The notes: generated by a model not told the origin, from the sequence alone. DNA of 7,687 nt from an uncultured Bacteroidales bacterium (GCA_947175585.1 CAMWNL010000064.1:1-7687); one strand, 5' to 3'. Positions 1 through 6,633 are shown, counted from the stretch's first letter. Made by a program: numbers and translations.

Positions 1-798
1 CTCCTGACGGCACGGCGCAAAACTCGGCCAATCGTCAAAGTCAATTATACGCATTTTGCCGTCGGAAGAGATTACGCAGTCACCACCATAAATGCTGACA
101 TCAAGAATCTCGGCCGCAGCATTACACAGGGCTTTGAGCTTATCTTCGTCGAAATCGGGATTTTTTGATTTGCCGGGGGCTTTTCTTGCGTTGGATGAAT
201 CTTTTTCAGATAGCCAATAAAAAAACGGAGTGCCGGTGATGCCGTAAAATTTAATAAGCTCGCCATCAAGATGACGATTGATTACGGCCCTTTTGATGCC
301 TCTCAAAAAGTATTCCTGAAGTATCTCCTGTGCTTCTTCAGGGTGACGGACATAGGTGATGTCTTCGTTGTGCATGGTATGAGAATCGCCACGCTTAATC
401 CAGCAACGCGATATATGAGCTTTAACGAGAATGTCACGAATGGCTTCGTCGGTGCTGACAATCAAGCTTTCAGGGTAGGGGATATTGTTACCCATAAGGA
501 TGCGTGCCATGCGTTCACGCACGCAATTCTCGATGCCATAGCCAGAGTTGATCACGAGTGCACCGTTGTCTTCAAACTTCTGGAGGAGCTCGATAGAACG
601 CGGTTCCCGGCACATGTTGACGATAACCGATTCGGTTACGCCGGAAGTGATGAATTGTTCTTCGCTGTAGACATTGACGATGCAGCCTCGTTTACGAAGT
701 TGCTCGGCGACAATGTTGAAAATCGCGGAGTCATTGCCAATATGGTTTGGCGAAAACGCTCCGGCTCTCATTATGCCTGCAATCTTAATGTCTGCCAT
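1..798 (-). CDS. ATP-grasp-like ligase, RimK/D-Ala-D-Ala ligase type (partial, 3' end outside window)
   Basis: An open frame of 266 codons runs from ATG at 798 to the left edge with no stop. An in-frame TAA at 805-807 makes 798 the first possible Met. The visible protein looks like an ATP-grasp carboxylate-amine ligase. An N-terminal Rossmann-like part (about 1-80) leads to VINSGYGIENC (about 81-91). A helix and a Lys-containing strand CWIKRGD (132-138, K135 a plausible ATP-binding residue) follow, then VINRHLDGELIKFYG (172-186). The C-terminal metal-binding-like strand is RIIDFDDWPSF (250-260). ATP-grasp enzymes join a carboxylate to an amine through an acyl phosphate; the substrate here cannot be told. 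No signal peptide or membrane segment is visible, so it is probably cytosolic. It lies 37 bases after the sirtuin gene on the same strand, so it is probably co-transcribed. The fold call is fairly sure, the subfamily is not. Confidence 0.8.
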   Translation of the reverse strand, partial: MADIKIAGIMRAGAFSPNHIGNDSAIFNIVAEQLRKRGCIVNVYSEEQFITSGVTESVIVNMCREPRSIELLQKFEDNGALVINSGYGIENCVRERMARILMGNNIPYPESLIVSTDEAIRDILVKAHISRCWIKRGDSHTMHNEDITYVRHPEEAQEILQEYFLRGIKRAVINRHLDGELIKFYGITGTPFFYWLSEKDSSNARKAPGKSKNPDFDEDKLKALCNAAAEILDVSIYGGDCVISSDGKMRIIDFDDWPSFAPCRQE

Positions 799-835
799 GA
801 TGAATTACTGATTGGTTTTAACTGGTTAGTGAGAA

Positions 836-1510
836 TCAAATCATTTCAGCGAGTTGCCTGATGCCTTCTGAGGCTGTGGCCCTGATGACGGTCACCCCTT
901 CAGGAACCTGAGCCGGATTAGGATCAATATAATATACCGGTACACCCGGTCTCACATAATGGAGCAAGGCAGCCGCCGGATACACGACAAGGCTTGTGCC
1001 AATGATTACAAATATATCGGCTTCGCTCACAATCTGAGTAGCCGGTTCGAAATTAGGCACTGCTTCCTGAAAAAAAACGATATGGGGACGCACGTGATGG
1101 CCTTCAATGATAGTGTCGGGAGTAGTCTCGCACGCTTCAGGTTTTAATGTGAAAACTTTAGACTCGTCATCGACAGCACGGACTTTCATGAGTTCGCCGT
1201 GAAGGTGCAATATGTTTGAACTTCCGGCGCGTTCGTGAAGATCATCGACATTCTGGGTGATGATATTAACTTCGAAGCGTTTTTCGAGTTCGACCAAAGC
1301 AAGGTGGCCAACATTCGGGCTGCATGAAGTCAATTGAGCCCTGCGCTCATTGTAGAAACGATGAACGAGAGCCGGATTCCGGGCATAGCCGTCTGCGCTG
1401 CACACATCCATTACCGGATAGTTTTCCCAAAGTCCACCGGCATCACGAAAAGTCGAGATGCCGCTTTCGGCGCTCATGCCAGCACCGGTTGATATAACAA
1501 GGCGTTTCAT
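836..1510 (-). CDS. NAD-dependent protein deacylase, SIR2 family (CobB/SIRT5-like, class III)
   Basis: A 224-residue sirtuin, close to the minimal bacterial length, with no N-terminal extension. Sirtuins remove acyl groups from lysines, using NAD+ and releasing nicotinamide and O-acyl-ADP-ribose. Visible motifs in order are GAGMSAESGISTFRD (9-23, NAD loop), FYNERRAQL (52-60), TQNVDDLHERAG (85-96), HLHGE with catalytic His104, RPHIVFF (141-147) and GTSLVVYP (171-178). Y53 and R56 match the Tyr-x-x-Arg pair that in SIRT5 and E. coli CobB binds succinyl or malonyl groups, so desuccinylase activity is likely (inference). The usual four zinc cysteines are absent: only C127 lies in the 107-150 segment. 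The ATG overlaps the ftsZ stop codon (TGATG), suggesting translational coupling. Its stop is 37 bases before the ATP-grasp gene. A cytosolic enzyme; a cobB-like name would fit, but orthology was not tested. Confidence 0.95.
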   Translation of the reverse strand: MKRLVISTGAGMSAESGISTFRDAGGLWENYPVMDVCSADGYARNPALVHRFYNERRAQLTSCSPNVGHLALVELEKRFEVNIITQNVDDLHERAGSSNILHLHGELMKVRAVDDESKVFTLKPEACETTPDTIIEGHHVRPHIVFFQEAVPNFEPATQIVSEADIFVIIGTSLVVYPAAALLHYVRPGVPVYYIDPNPAQVPEGVTVIRATASEGIRQLAEMI

Positions 1511-1512
1511 CA
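1508..1512 (-). promoter_or_regulatory. ftsZ/sirtuin stop-start overlap (TGATG)
   Basis: The ftsZ stop TGA (1512-1510) and the sirtuin ATG (1510-1508) share one base. No Shine-Dalgarno-like sequence is visible in the ftsZ 3' end, so sirtuin translation probably depends on ribosomes terminating on ftsZ. Coupling is inferred from spacing only. Confidence 0.7.
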
Positions 1513-2862
1513 GAAGTCGTCGTCAGAAAATTCGATTTCAATAGTACCCGGTTTGGTTTCGGGTGGAGATACAGGTTCCGGTTTGCGGACGTTCTCAGCT
1601 GCAGGCCGGACGGGAGATGGGGCTGCAACAGTCGACTTTTTCTTGCGATTATAGGCCGGTGATTTCTCAAACGCATCAATTACCTCATCGTTGTCAAGCT
1701 GATCCGGCTCAAGTATCATATAATTAAGCACATCACGCTTGCGCTGCATTTCGTCAATCTTTTCGTCACCGTAGAAATCGCGTATTCGGTCGTTGTTGAT
1801 GGCCTCGTCTTCGGTTTTGGGATTTGAGCCGGTAATCTGTATGGTGTCAGATGTGCCGCGGCCTTCACGAACCGTGACATCAAAGCCGGCGGCGAGGATA
1901 GTAAACTTGACTTTGTTGCCAAGAGTCTCGTCATAAGTGATACCCCAGATTACGTCTACATCCTCGTCAATCTTATCGACGAAGTCATTGAGCTGCTCAA
2001 CTTCGCTTGCGAGGAATGGCACATCAGAGTTGCGCGAGTAGCAAAGATTGAAGAGCAAGCGCTTACTTGAGAATACGTCGGTATTTTTCAGTAGCGGAGA
2101 GTGAAGAGCATCGGTAATAGCGTCAGTCACGCGGTTTTCGCCTTCGCCATAGCCGATTGATATAAGAGCTGTCTTGCCATCGCGCAGGGTTGTATCGACG
2201 TCGTTCATGTCAAGGTTGATCTTACCCGGATTAGTGACGATTTCAGATATACTCTGAGCCGCGATGGAGAGAGTGTCATCGGCCTTTGCGAAAGCCGAAT
2301 CAAATTCGAGATCAGGATATATTTCAGACAGTCGCTCATTGTTTATGACGAGCAGGGCGTCGACAAACTTGCCCATCTCGTCAGCACCGGCGATGGCCTT
2401 GGAAATCTTTCGTAAACCCTCGAAGCGGAACGGGATAGTCACGATGCCGATAGTGAGCAGACCTCTTTCGCGAGCGATACGGGCTACGACGGGCGCAGCA
2501 CCGGTGCCGGTGCCACCACCCATGCCGGCGGTAATGAATACCATATCGGTCTCAGGCTTGAAAAGCGCCGCAATCTGGGCAGAGCTTTCTTCGGCAGCCT
2601 CGCGAGCCTTCTCGGGTTTATTGCCGGCTCCACGACCTTTAGTCGTGTTAGGTCCGATCAAAAGTTTTTTAGGCACCGGCGATGTCTTCAACGCCATGTC
2701 ATCGGTGTTAACAACGACGAATGAAACACCGTGGATTTTAGCCTCGGTGTACATGTGGTTGACGGCATTGTTACCACCGCCTCCCACACCAAGAACCATT
2801 ATGCGGTCGGGTGCTTCGGTAGTCTCTTTATATTTGTCGAGGTAGTCTGCTTCTTCGCTCAT
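1510..2862 (-). CDS. ftsZ: cell division GTPase FtsZ
   Basis: A 450-residue tubulin homologue that polymerises at midcell with GTP and recruits the divisome. Seen: the GTP-binding loop GVGGGGNNAV (25-34), GAGNKPEKA (78-86), the tubulin signature GGGTGTGAAP (115-124) and the catalytic T7 loop NLDMNDV (216-222), with N216, D218 and D221 in the NxDxxD pattern. A second, activation-type domain runs to about 340. Beyond it is a roughly 110-residue C-terminal region, so the protein is longer than the 383 residues of E. coli FtsZ. It contains EKSPAYNRKKK (399-409), which resembles the conserved peptide that binds FtsA. A Pro-rich stretch and the acidic end IEIEFSDDDF (441-450) follow. The ATG at 2862 starts directly in MSEEADYLDK, after a 38-base leader behind ftsA. 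The stop overlaps the sirtuin start. Confidence 0.99.
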   Translation of the reverse strand: MSEEADYLDKYKETTEAPDRIMVLGVGGGGNNAVNHMYTEAKIHGVSFVVVNTDDMALKTSPVPKKLLIGPNTTKGRGAGNKPEKAREAAEESSAQIAALFKPETDMVFITAGMGGGTGTGAAPVVARIARERGLLTIGIVTIPFRFEGLRKISKAIAGADEMGKFVDALLVINNERLSEIYPDLEFDSAFAKADDTLSIAAQSISEIVTNPGKINLDMNDVDTTLRDGKTALISIGYGEGENRVTDAITDALHSPLLKNTDVFSSKRLLFNLCYSRNSDVPFLASEVEQLNDFVDKIDEDVDVIWGITYDETLGNKVKFTILAAGFDVTVREGRGTSDTIQITGSNPKTEDEAINNDRIRDFYGDEKIDEMQRKRDVLNYMILEPDQLDNDEVIDAFEKSPAYNRKKKSTVAAPSPVRPAAENVRKPEPVSPPETKPGTIEIEFSDDDF

Positions 2863-2874
2863 TGTAGTAAATTA

Positions 2875-2894
2875 TGGAAGTTGGTAAGGGAGTT
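2875..2894 (-). repeat. ftsZ leader copy of a direct repeat of about 20 bases
   Basis: Read on the minus strand, the ftsA-ftsZ gap holds AACTCCCTTACCAACTTCCA, ending 12 bases before the ftsZ ATG. A close relative (4361-4381) lies in front of ftsA. Allowing one inserted base, about 17 of 20 positions agree. The 38-base gap (2863-2900) shows no hairpin, no Shine-Dalgarno sequence and no Bacteroides-type TAnnTTTG promoter box. The function is unknown; a shared translation-leader element or chance are both possible. Confidence 0.4.
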
Positions 2895-2900
2895 GTCTGA

Positions 2901-4358
2901 TTAAATTGTCGGTTCATCCATATCATCGTCATTGTCTTTGGGATCTGCCCAGAACTTTGCAAGCCCACTTTTAATGCGACTGATTATTGATTTATTGTCT
3001 GATGATTGTTCGTCGAAACCGTCATCGTCAAAATCAGAGTTGAACCGATCGGGCCTTACACGACCAGGCGACTTTGTCGTCCGCTTCATGTAGTCATCAT
3101 CGTCATCGTCAAGAAGTCTGTCGTCATCGACAGTATATGGACGACGACCACCGTAACGGGCGTTTGATTCGGGATATGAGTCAGCCGCCTGTTGTTCGGG
3201 TTCAGGTTCGGGCTCTTTGACAGGTTCGGGAGCCGGAGTCAGGCACTCGGCGGTCGATTTTTCAGCAGCGTATTTCGCAATAGCGAGCAAATCGATATTG
3301 GTGTTTCTGTCGAAGTCGTTGCCTTTGAACTGAAGCGAACTGTCGATTGCAGCCATGCGGACAGGCATCTTTGACTGAGCCTCCATCAGACGGTCGAAGT
3401 TTCTGAGCCGTGATCCTCCGCCGGTCAGTATGATGCCGGCAGGGAGCGACTGAGGCTTGAAGCCGGCGGCTTCAATCTGGTGAAGGATGTTTGCAACTAT
3501 TTCACCGGCACGGGCTACAATATAATTATTGATTTCGAGGTCAGACGAAGTTGTTGCGTCAACGGGTATCGCCGAGCCTGTACGGGCTTTGGCGATCTCG
3601 GCGCTGTCTTCGGTCATGCTAAGACCGACCATCAGGTCGCGAGTAATGTTGCGAGAACCCATCGGCAGGGTTACGATCGTCTGAAGCACGTCTCCCTTAT
3701 ATATAGTAATTGTAGTTGTCTCTGCGCCGAAATCAACGAGAGCGCATCCGAGTTGTTTCTCTGATGCGGTGAGGACGAGGTCGGCGAGAGCCGTCGGTCG
3801 CACGACGTAGTGACGCTCGATGGTGCGTCCGTCAAATTTAATGCGGTCAAGATTGTTGCGGATAGAAGGAGAGATGACAATGGCAGAAAATTCAGCACGA
3901 ATATAACTGCCGATTGTGCCCACAACGTTTTTCACCTCTGATTTGTCGACAAAGAACAGATGGGGCACCATGTCGAGGTTGAGTTTGTCAGTCACAAGGC
4001 CGAAAGACGCATCACGCTTGAGACGGTCGATTGTTTCGGGCGTGATTTCGACGGCGTTAGGAAATTTAGCCTGAGCCTGCGCTGTCACTGTCGACAGAGA
4101 GCGTCCGCCGAGGGCTACGTATATGTCGGTAATCTTACGAGGAGAAATGAGAGGATTGTTTTCGAGTTTACGGATTATATCATTGACATGTGCCGAAACT
4201 TCCTGAACATTTTGAATCTTGCCGTAGCGCACACAATTAGTGACGCGGATTTCCTCAATGGCGATAATGTTTATTTCGCCAAGTTCGCCGACCGCGGCAG
4301 CAAGTCCCTTGATGTTGGAACTGCCTATTTCGAGAACGACTATATATCTGGTGTCCAT
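2901..4358 (-). CDS. ftsA: cell division protein FtsA (actin-like membrane tether of FtsZ)
   Basis: A 485-residue member of the actin/HSP70 ATPase fold that anchors FtsZ polymers to the membrane. Visible: phosphate-1 loop VVLEIGSSNIKG (7-18), VALGGRSLSTV (81-91) entering the FtsA-specific 1C domain, phosphate-2 loop VDFGAETTTITI (208-219) and adenosine loop IILTGGGSRLRN (309-320). The fold ends near 370. Then comes an unusual, probably disordered linker of about 80 residues with PEPVKEPEPEPEQQ (377-390), a six-Asp run (417-422) and SDFDDDGFDE (441-450). The segment NKSIISRIKSGLAKFWADPK (455-474) has the amphipathic pattern of the FtsA membrane-targeting helix. It is not terminal: DNDDDMDEPTI follows. 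E. coli FtsA has 420 residues and ends close to its helix. The ATG at 4358 opens directly on the first strand and follows a 35-base gap after ftsQ. Confidence 0.97.
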   Translation of the reverse strand: MDTRYIVVLEIGSSNIKGLAAAVGELGEINIIAIEEIRVTNCVRYGKIQNVQEVSAHVNDIIRKLENNPLISPRKITDIYVALGGRSLSTVTAQAQAKFPNAVEITPETIDRLKRDASFGLVTDKLNLDMVPHLFFVDKSEVKNVVGTIGSYIRAEFSAIVISPSIRNNLDRIKFDGRTIERHYVVRPTALADLVLTASEKQLGCALVDFGAETTTITIYKGDVLQTIVTLPMGSRNITRDLMVGLSMTEDSAEIAKARTGSAIPVDATTSSDLEINNYIVARAGEIVANILHQIEAAGFKPQSLPAGIILTGGGSRLRNFDRLMEAQSKMPVRMAAIDSSLQFKGNDFDRNTNIDLLAIAKYAAEKSTAECLTPAPEPVKEPEPEPEQQAADSYPESNARYGGRRPYTVDDDRLLDDDDDDYMKRTTKSPGRVRPDRFNSDFDDDGFDEQSSDNKSIISRIKSGLAKFWADPKDNDDDMDEPTI

Positions 4359-4360
4359 AC

Positions 4361-4381
4361 TGGATAGTTTGTTAAGGAGTT
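4361..4381 (-). repeat. ftsA leader copy of a direct repeat of about 20 bases
   Basis: On the minus strand the ftsQ-ftsA gap reads AACTCC, TTAAC, AAACT, ATCCA in succession, ending two bases before the ftsA ATG. It resembles the element in front of ftsZ (2875-2894), differing at three positions and by one inserted base. The rest of the 35-base gap (4359-4393) shows no promoter box or hairpin. The role is unknown. Confidence 0.4.
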
Positions 4382-4393
4382 ATCGGAGTAATT

Positions 4394-5269
4394 TTAATTT
4401 GTTACAGAAGCGTCAGGGTCTTTTGAATCATCGACAAAACCGTCGGCGTCGGGCGTCATGGTCGAAAGGTCGTCAATGAAGTCAAACTCTGATTCCTCAG
4501 TCTGGAGGAAGAGTTGTCCAAGACTTTTTTCGCGACGCGAAGCTACGCCCTGACCGGCCCATTTGACAGAGATGGTGTCGTAAGCGTTCCAACCTCTACG
4601 AGGCATCACCTCGGTGTAAAATGATTTCAGACGCGCAAACTTATCATTAACGTTGTCGTTGTCGCCAAAGTTTATCACCTGACCTCGGATTACGGGAATA
4701 ATCAATATGTCGCCGCGTTTAGAGAGGGTCACTGTAGAGACGAGTGCGTTGAGCGTGGGATCAGCTGCGATGTGTGACAACATCGGGAGCAATTGTGCGG
4801 CTCGCATGCGTCCTGTGTCGAAGTTGCCGATCACAACCGGAACATCAACATGATAACGGGCGTCTGCGACAACACGTTTGCCTGAGGCATTGATGTAGTA
4901 AGATTTGCCTGAGGGGTCGAAAACTCTTGCCACAGGTACCATGGGACTGACATCTATGTGGAGAGAACCGTCACAGAGAGTGGCGACATTGACGTGCTCG
5001 ACGACAGGCATATCGAGAATACGAGTCTCGAGTTCCTGAAGGTTGATGGTCTCACGGGGGGAAGATGCAATAATCGAGTATAGCCCGTCACACTCTTTGG
5101 CAACATCATCTTTGGTCACAAAACCACTGCCGATAGAGTCAATGACATTGATGCTCAGCCCGGAAAAACGGTCTGAGCGCTCGGCAGCTCCTGTCATTGC
5201 GAGGGCAAAGACGAGGTAGACCGATAGAACGGCGGTCAAAGCTATTTTGATGACGGTATCTTTCTCCAT
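4394..5269 (-). CDS. ftsQ: cell division protein FtsQ (DivIB-type divisome scaffold)
   Basis: A 291-residue single-pass membrane protein. After a short N-terminus (MEKDTVIKIA), hydrophobic residues about 9-28 form a signal anchor, placing the rest in the periplasm. A POTRA-like segment (about 38-110) carries SGFVTKDDVAKE and the PVVEHVNVATLCDGSLHIDV region typical of the FtsQ fold. The beta domain (about 112-245) includes PVARVFDPSGKSYYIN and ends in YDTISVKWAGQGVASRR (230-246), like the closing strands of Bacteroidota FtsQ. A tail of about 45 residues rich in Asp and Glu follows (ESEFDFIDDL, DADGFVDDSKDPD). In known divisomes FtsQ links early proteins to FtsB, FtsL and the septal synthases. 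Sequence identity in this family is low, so position between murC and ftsA adds much to the call. The ATG lies two bases behind the murC stop. Confidence 0.92.
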   Translation of the reverse strand: MEKDTVIKIALTAVLSVYLVFALAMTGAAERSDRFSGLSINVIDSIGSGFVTKDDVAKECDGLYSIIASSPRETINLQELETRILDMPVVEHVNVATLCDGSLHIDVSPMVPVARVFDPSGKSYYINASGKRVVADARYHVDVPVVIGNFDTGRMRAAQLLPMLSHIAADPTLNALVSTVTLSKRGDILIIPVIRGQVINFGDNDNVNDKFARLKSFYTEVMPRRGWNAYDTISVKWAGQGVASRREKSLGQLFLQTEESEFDFIDDLSTMTPDADGFVDDSKDPDASVTN

Positions 5270-5274
5270 TATCA
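5267..5274 (-). promoter_or_regulatory. murC/ftsQ junction with tandem stops (TGATAATG)
   Basis: The murC frame ends TGA TAA, two stops in a row, and the second stop overlaps the ftsQ ATG. The arrangement allows re-initiation by ribosomes leaving murC. No separate Shine-Dalgarno sequence is evident. Coupling is inferred. Confidence 0.6.
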
Positions 5275-6633
5275 GATTTCGTTGCAGAGTTGGGGCAGGT
5301 AGAGGTTGAGATCACCGGCACCTGCAGTCAACAAGATTTCAAAGTTACGATTTTTTACGGTCTTTACAAAGTCTTCCTTAGAAATCATCGTTTTATCGTC
5401 GCATTTTATGCGGTCAAAAATAATTTTTGAACTTACGCCAGGTATGGGGAGTTCGCGTGCCGGATAAATGTCAATCAGAATTACAGAATCTGCGGCTGAC
5501 AGAGCATCTGCGAATTCAGGAGCAAAATCGCGAGTGCGGCTGTAAAGATGAGGTTGAAAAGCGACAGTCAGGTGGCGATCAGGATATAAAGCTTTAACAG
5601 ATGCGATACTTTGACGAAGTTCATCGGGGTGATGAGCGTAGTCGTCAATAATAGCGCGTCCGCCAGGACCATTCTCTTTCAAGTGAAATTCAAAACGGCG
5701 TTCGGGACCCATGAATGTTTTTATGGCCTGTCGTGCTGACTCAGCCTCAAAGTCACCGGTCAACCATACAGCGGCTAACGCGGCAACAGCATTGTCGACA
5801 TTGATTTCTACGGGTACACCGAGCTCTATATCCGATAGTCTACCATCGGGATATACGAAATCAAATATGATGGAGCCATCACCATGGCGGATATTATCGG
5901 CATGGAAGTCACCGGATGTGCGCGAGTAAGTGAATGTCTCAACTCCTACGGGCGGACGAGGCACCAGTTTAAGTCCGGTGTGGACGAGCAGTTTGCCTCC
6001 GGGCTGAATCAATTCGGTGAAATGGGCAAAGCTTTCGAGGTAAGCTTCTTCTGTGCCATAGATGTCAAGGTGGTCAGGATCTGTGGCGGTTATTACAGCT
6101 ATATAGGGAGCGAGCCGGTGGAAAGAGCGGTCGTATTCGTCAGCTTCGATAACTGAATACGGAGAGTCTTTTGAAAGAAGCAGATTGCTATTGTAGTTGC
6201 GTAGAATACCACCGAGAAATGCATTGCATCCGACTGAACCGGAGTGGAGGATGTGAGCGGCCATTGACGAAGTCGTAGTCTTGCCATGAGTGCCGGCGAA
6301 ACACAGTCCTTTGCTTGAACGGGTAATATTTCCTAAAACAGCAGCCCTTTTTAGCAATTGGAAGCCATTGTCGCGAAAAAAACTAAGAGGAACATTGTCA
6401 TGGGGTATGGCCGGGGTGTAGACAACTTCAGTCGTGGTAGGATCACGAAAGTCTTCAGGCACAGCGTCCATGGAATCTTCAAATGAGATGTTGACACCTT
6501 CTTTGATAAGAGCATCAGTCAATGGCGACGGAGTACGATCGTAACCGGCGACTTTATATCCCTGAGACAAATAATAGCGTTCGAGCGCAGCCATGCCGAT
6601 GCCTCCTGCACCGACGAAATATATTTTTTTCAT
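5272..6633 (-). CDS. murC: UDP-N-acetylmuramate--L-alanine ligase MurC
   Basis: A 453-residue cytoplasmic Mur ligase that adds the first peptide residue, normally L-alanine, to UDP-MurNAc at the cost of ATP. Domain 1 begins with the UDP-binding loop VGAGGIGM (7-14). The central ATPase domain has the P-loop GTHGKTTT (114-121), EADEYDRSF (163-171) and TDPDHLDIY (184-192). The C-terminal domain shows ERRF (311-314), DDYAHHP (330-336) and QPHLYSRT (360-367), and closes with TAGAGDLNLY (436-445). EADEYD, DDYAHHP and QPHLYSRT support MurC rather than MurD, MurE or MurF; the tripeptide ligase Mpl is a possible relative but does not fit this position as well. Length is normal for the family. Its ATG overlaps the murG stop (TAATG), and its first codons are A-rich. 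The stop lies two bases before ftsQ. Confidence 0.97.
   Translation of the reverse strand: MKKIYFVGAGGIGMAALERYYLSQGYKVAGYDRTPSPLTDALIKEGVNISFEDSMDAVPEDFRDPTTTEVVYTPAIPHDNVPLSFFRDNGFQLLKRAAVLGNITRSSKGLCFAGTHGKTTTSSMAAHILHSGSVGCNAFLGGILRNYNSNLLLSKDSPYSVIEADEYDRSFHRLAPYIAVITATDPDHLDIYGTEEAYLESFAHFTELIQPGGKLLVHTGLKLVPRPPVGVETFTYSRTSGDFHADNIRHGDGSIIFDFVYPDGRLSDIELGVPVEINVDNAVAALAAVWLTGDFEAESARQAIKTFMGPERRFEFHLKENGPGGRAIIDDYAHHPDELRQSIASVKALYPDRHLTVAFQPHLYSRTRDFAPEFADALSAADSVILIDIYPARELPIPGVSSKIIFDRIKCDDKTMISKEDFVKTVKNRNFEILLTAGAGDLNLYLPQLCNEI

Noticed and set aside
805..828. Partly symmetrical sequence in the sirtuin/ATP-grasp gap as a terminator
   Set aside because: Pairing is broken by several mismatches and no T-run follows in the direction of transcription, so no hairpin terminator can be supported.
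271..861. Plus-strand open frame of 196 codons
   Set aside because: It lies antisense to the ATP-grasp-like gene (1-798, minus), which has recognisable family motifs and fits the operon direction. The plus-strand protein resembles nothing known.
2264..2845. Plus-strand open frame of 193 codons
   Set aside because: It is fully antisense to the conserved GTPase domain of ftsZ. Its Ser, Ala and Pro-rich composition is what a shadow frame of that coding sequence gives.
3093..3110. Six-Asp codon run in ftsA as a slippage or phase-variation tract
   Set aside because: The codons mix GAC and GAT, with no long perfect repeat unit. Triplet gain or loss would also keep the frame, so switching is not supported.
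3833..3840. TAAATTTG on the minus strand inside ftsA, a second -7-like box
   Set aside because: There is no -33 partner and it is deep in coding sequence, far from any gene start.
3960..4367. Plus-strand open frame of 135 codons
   Set aside because: Antisense to the N-terminal half of ftsA, with no recognisable domain and no leader of its own.
5270..5271. Absence of murB and ddl between murC and ftsQ
   Set aside because: Those genes sit there in E. coli, but the direct murC-ftsQ order is usual in Bacteroidota, so this is not a deletion.
5415..5422. TATTTTTG on the minus strand inside murC, matching the Bacteroides -7 box TAnnTTTG
   Set aside because: No TTTG -33 box is found at the right spacing, and it lies in coding sequence about 150 bases before ftsQ. 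A single 8-base match is expected by chance.
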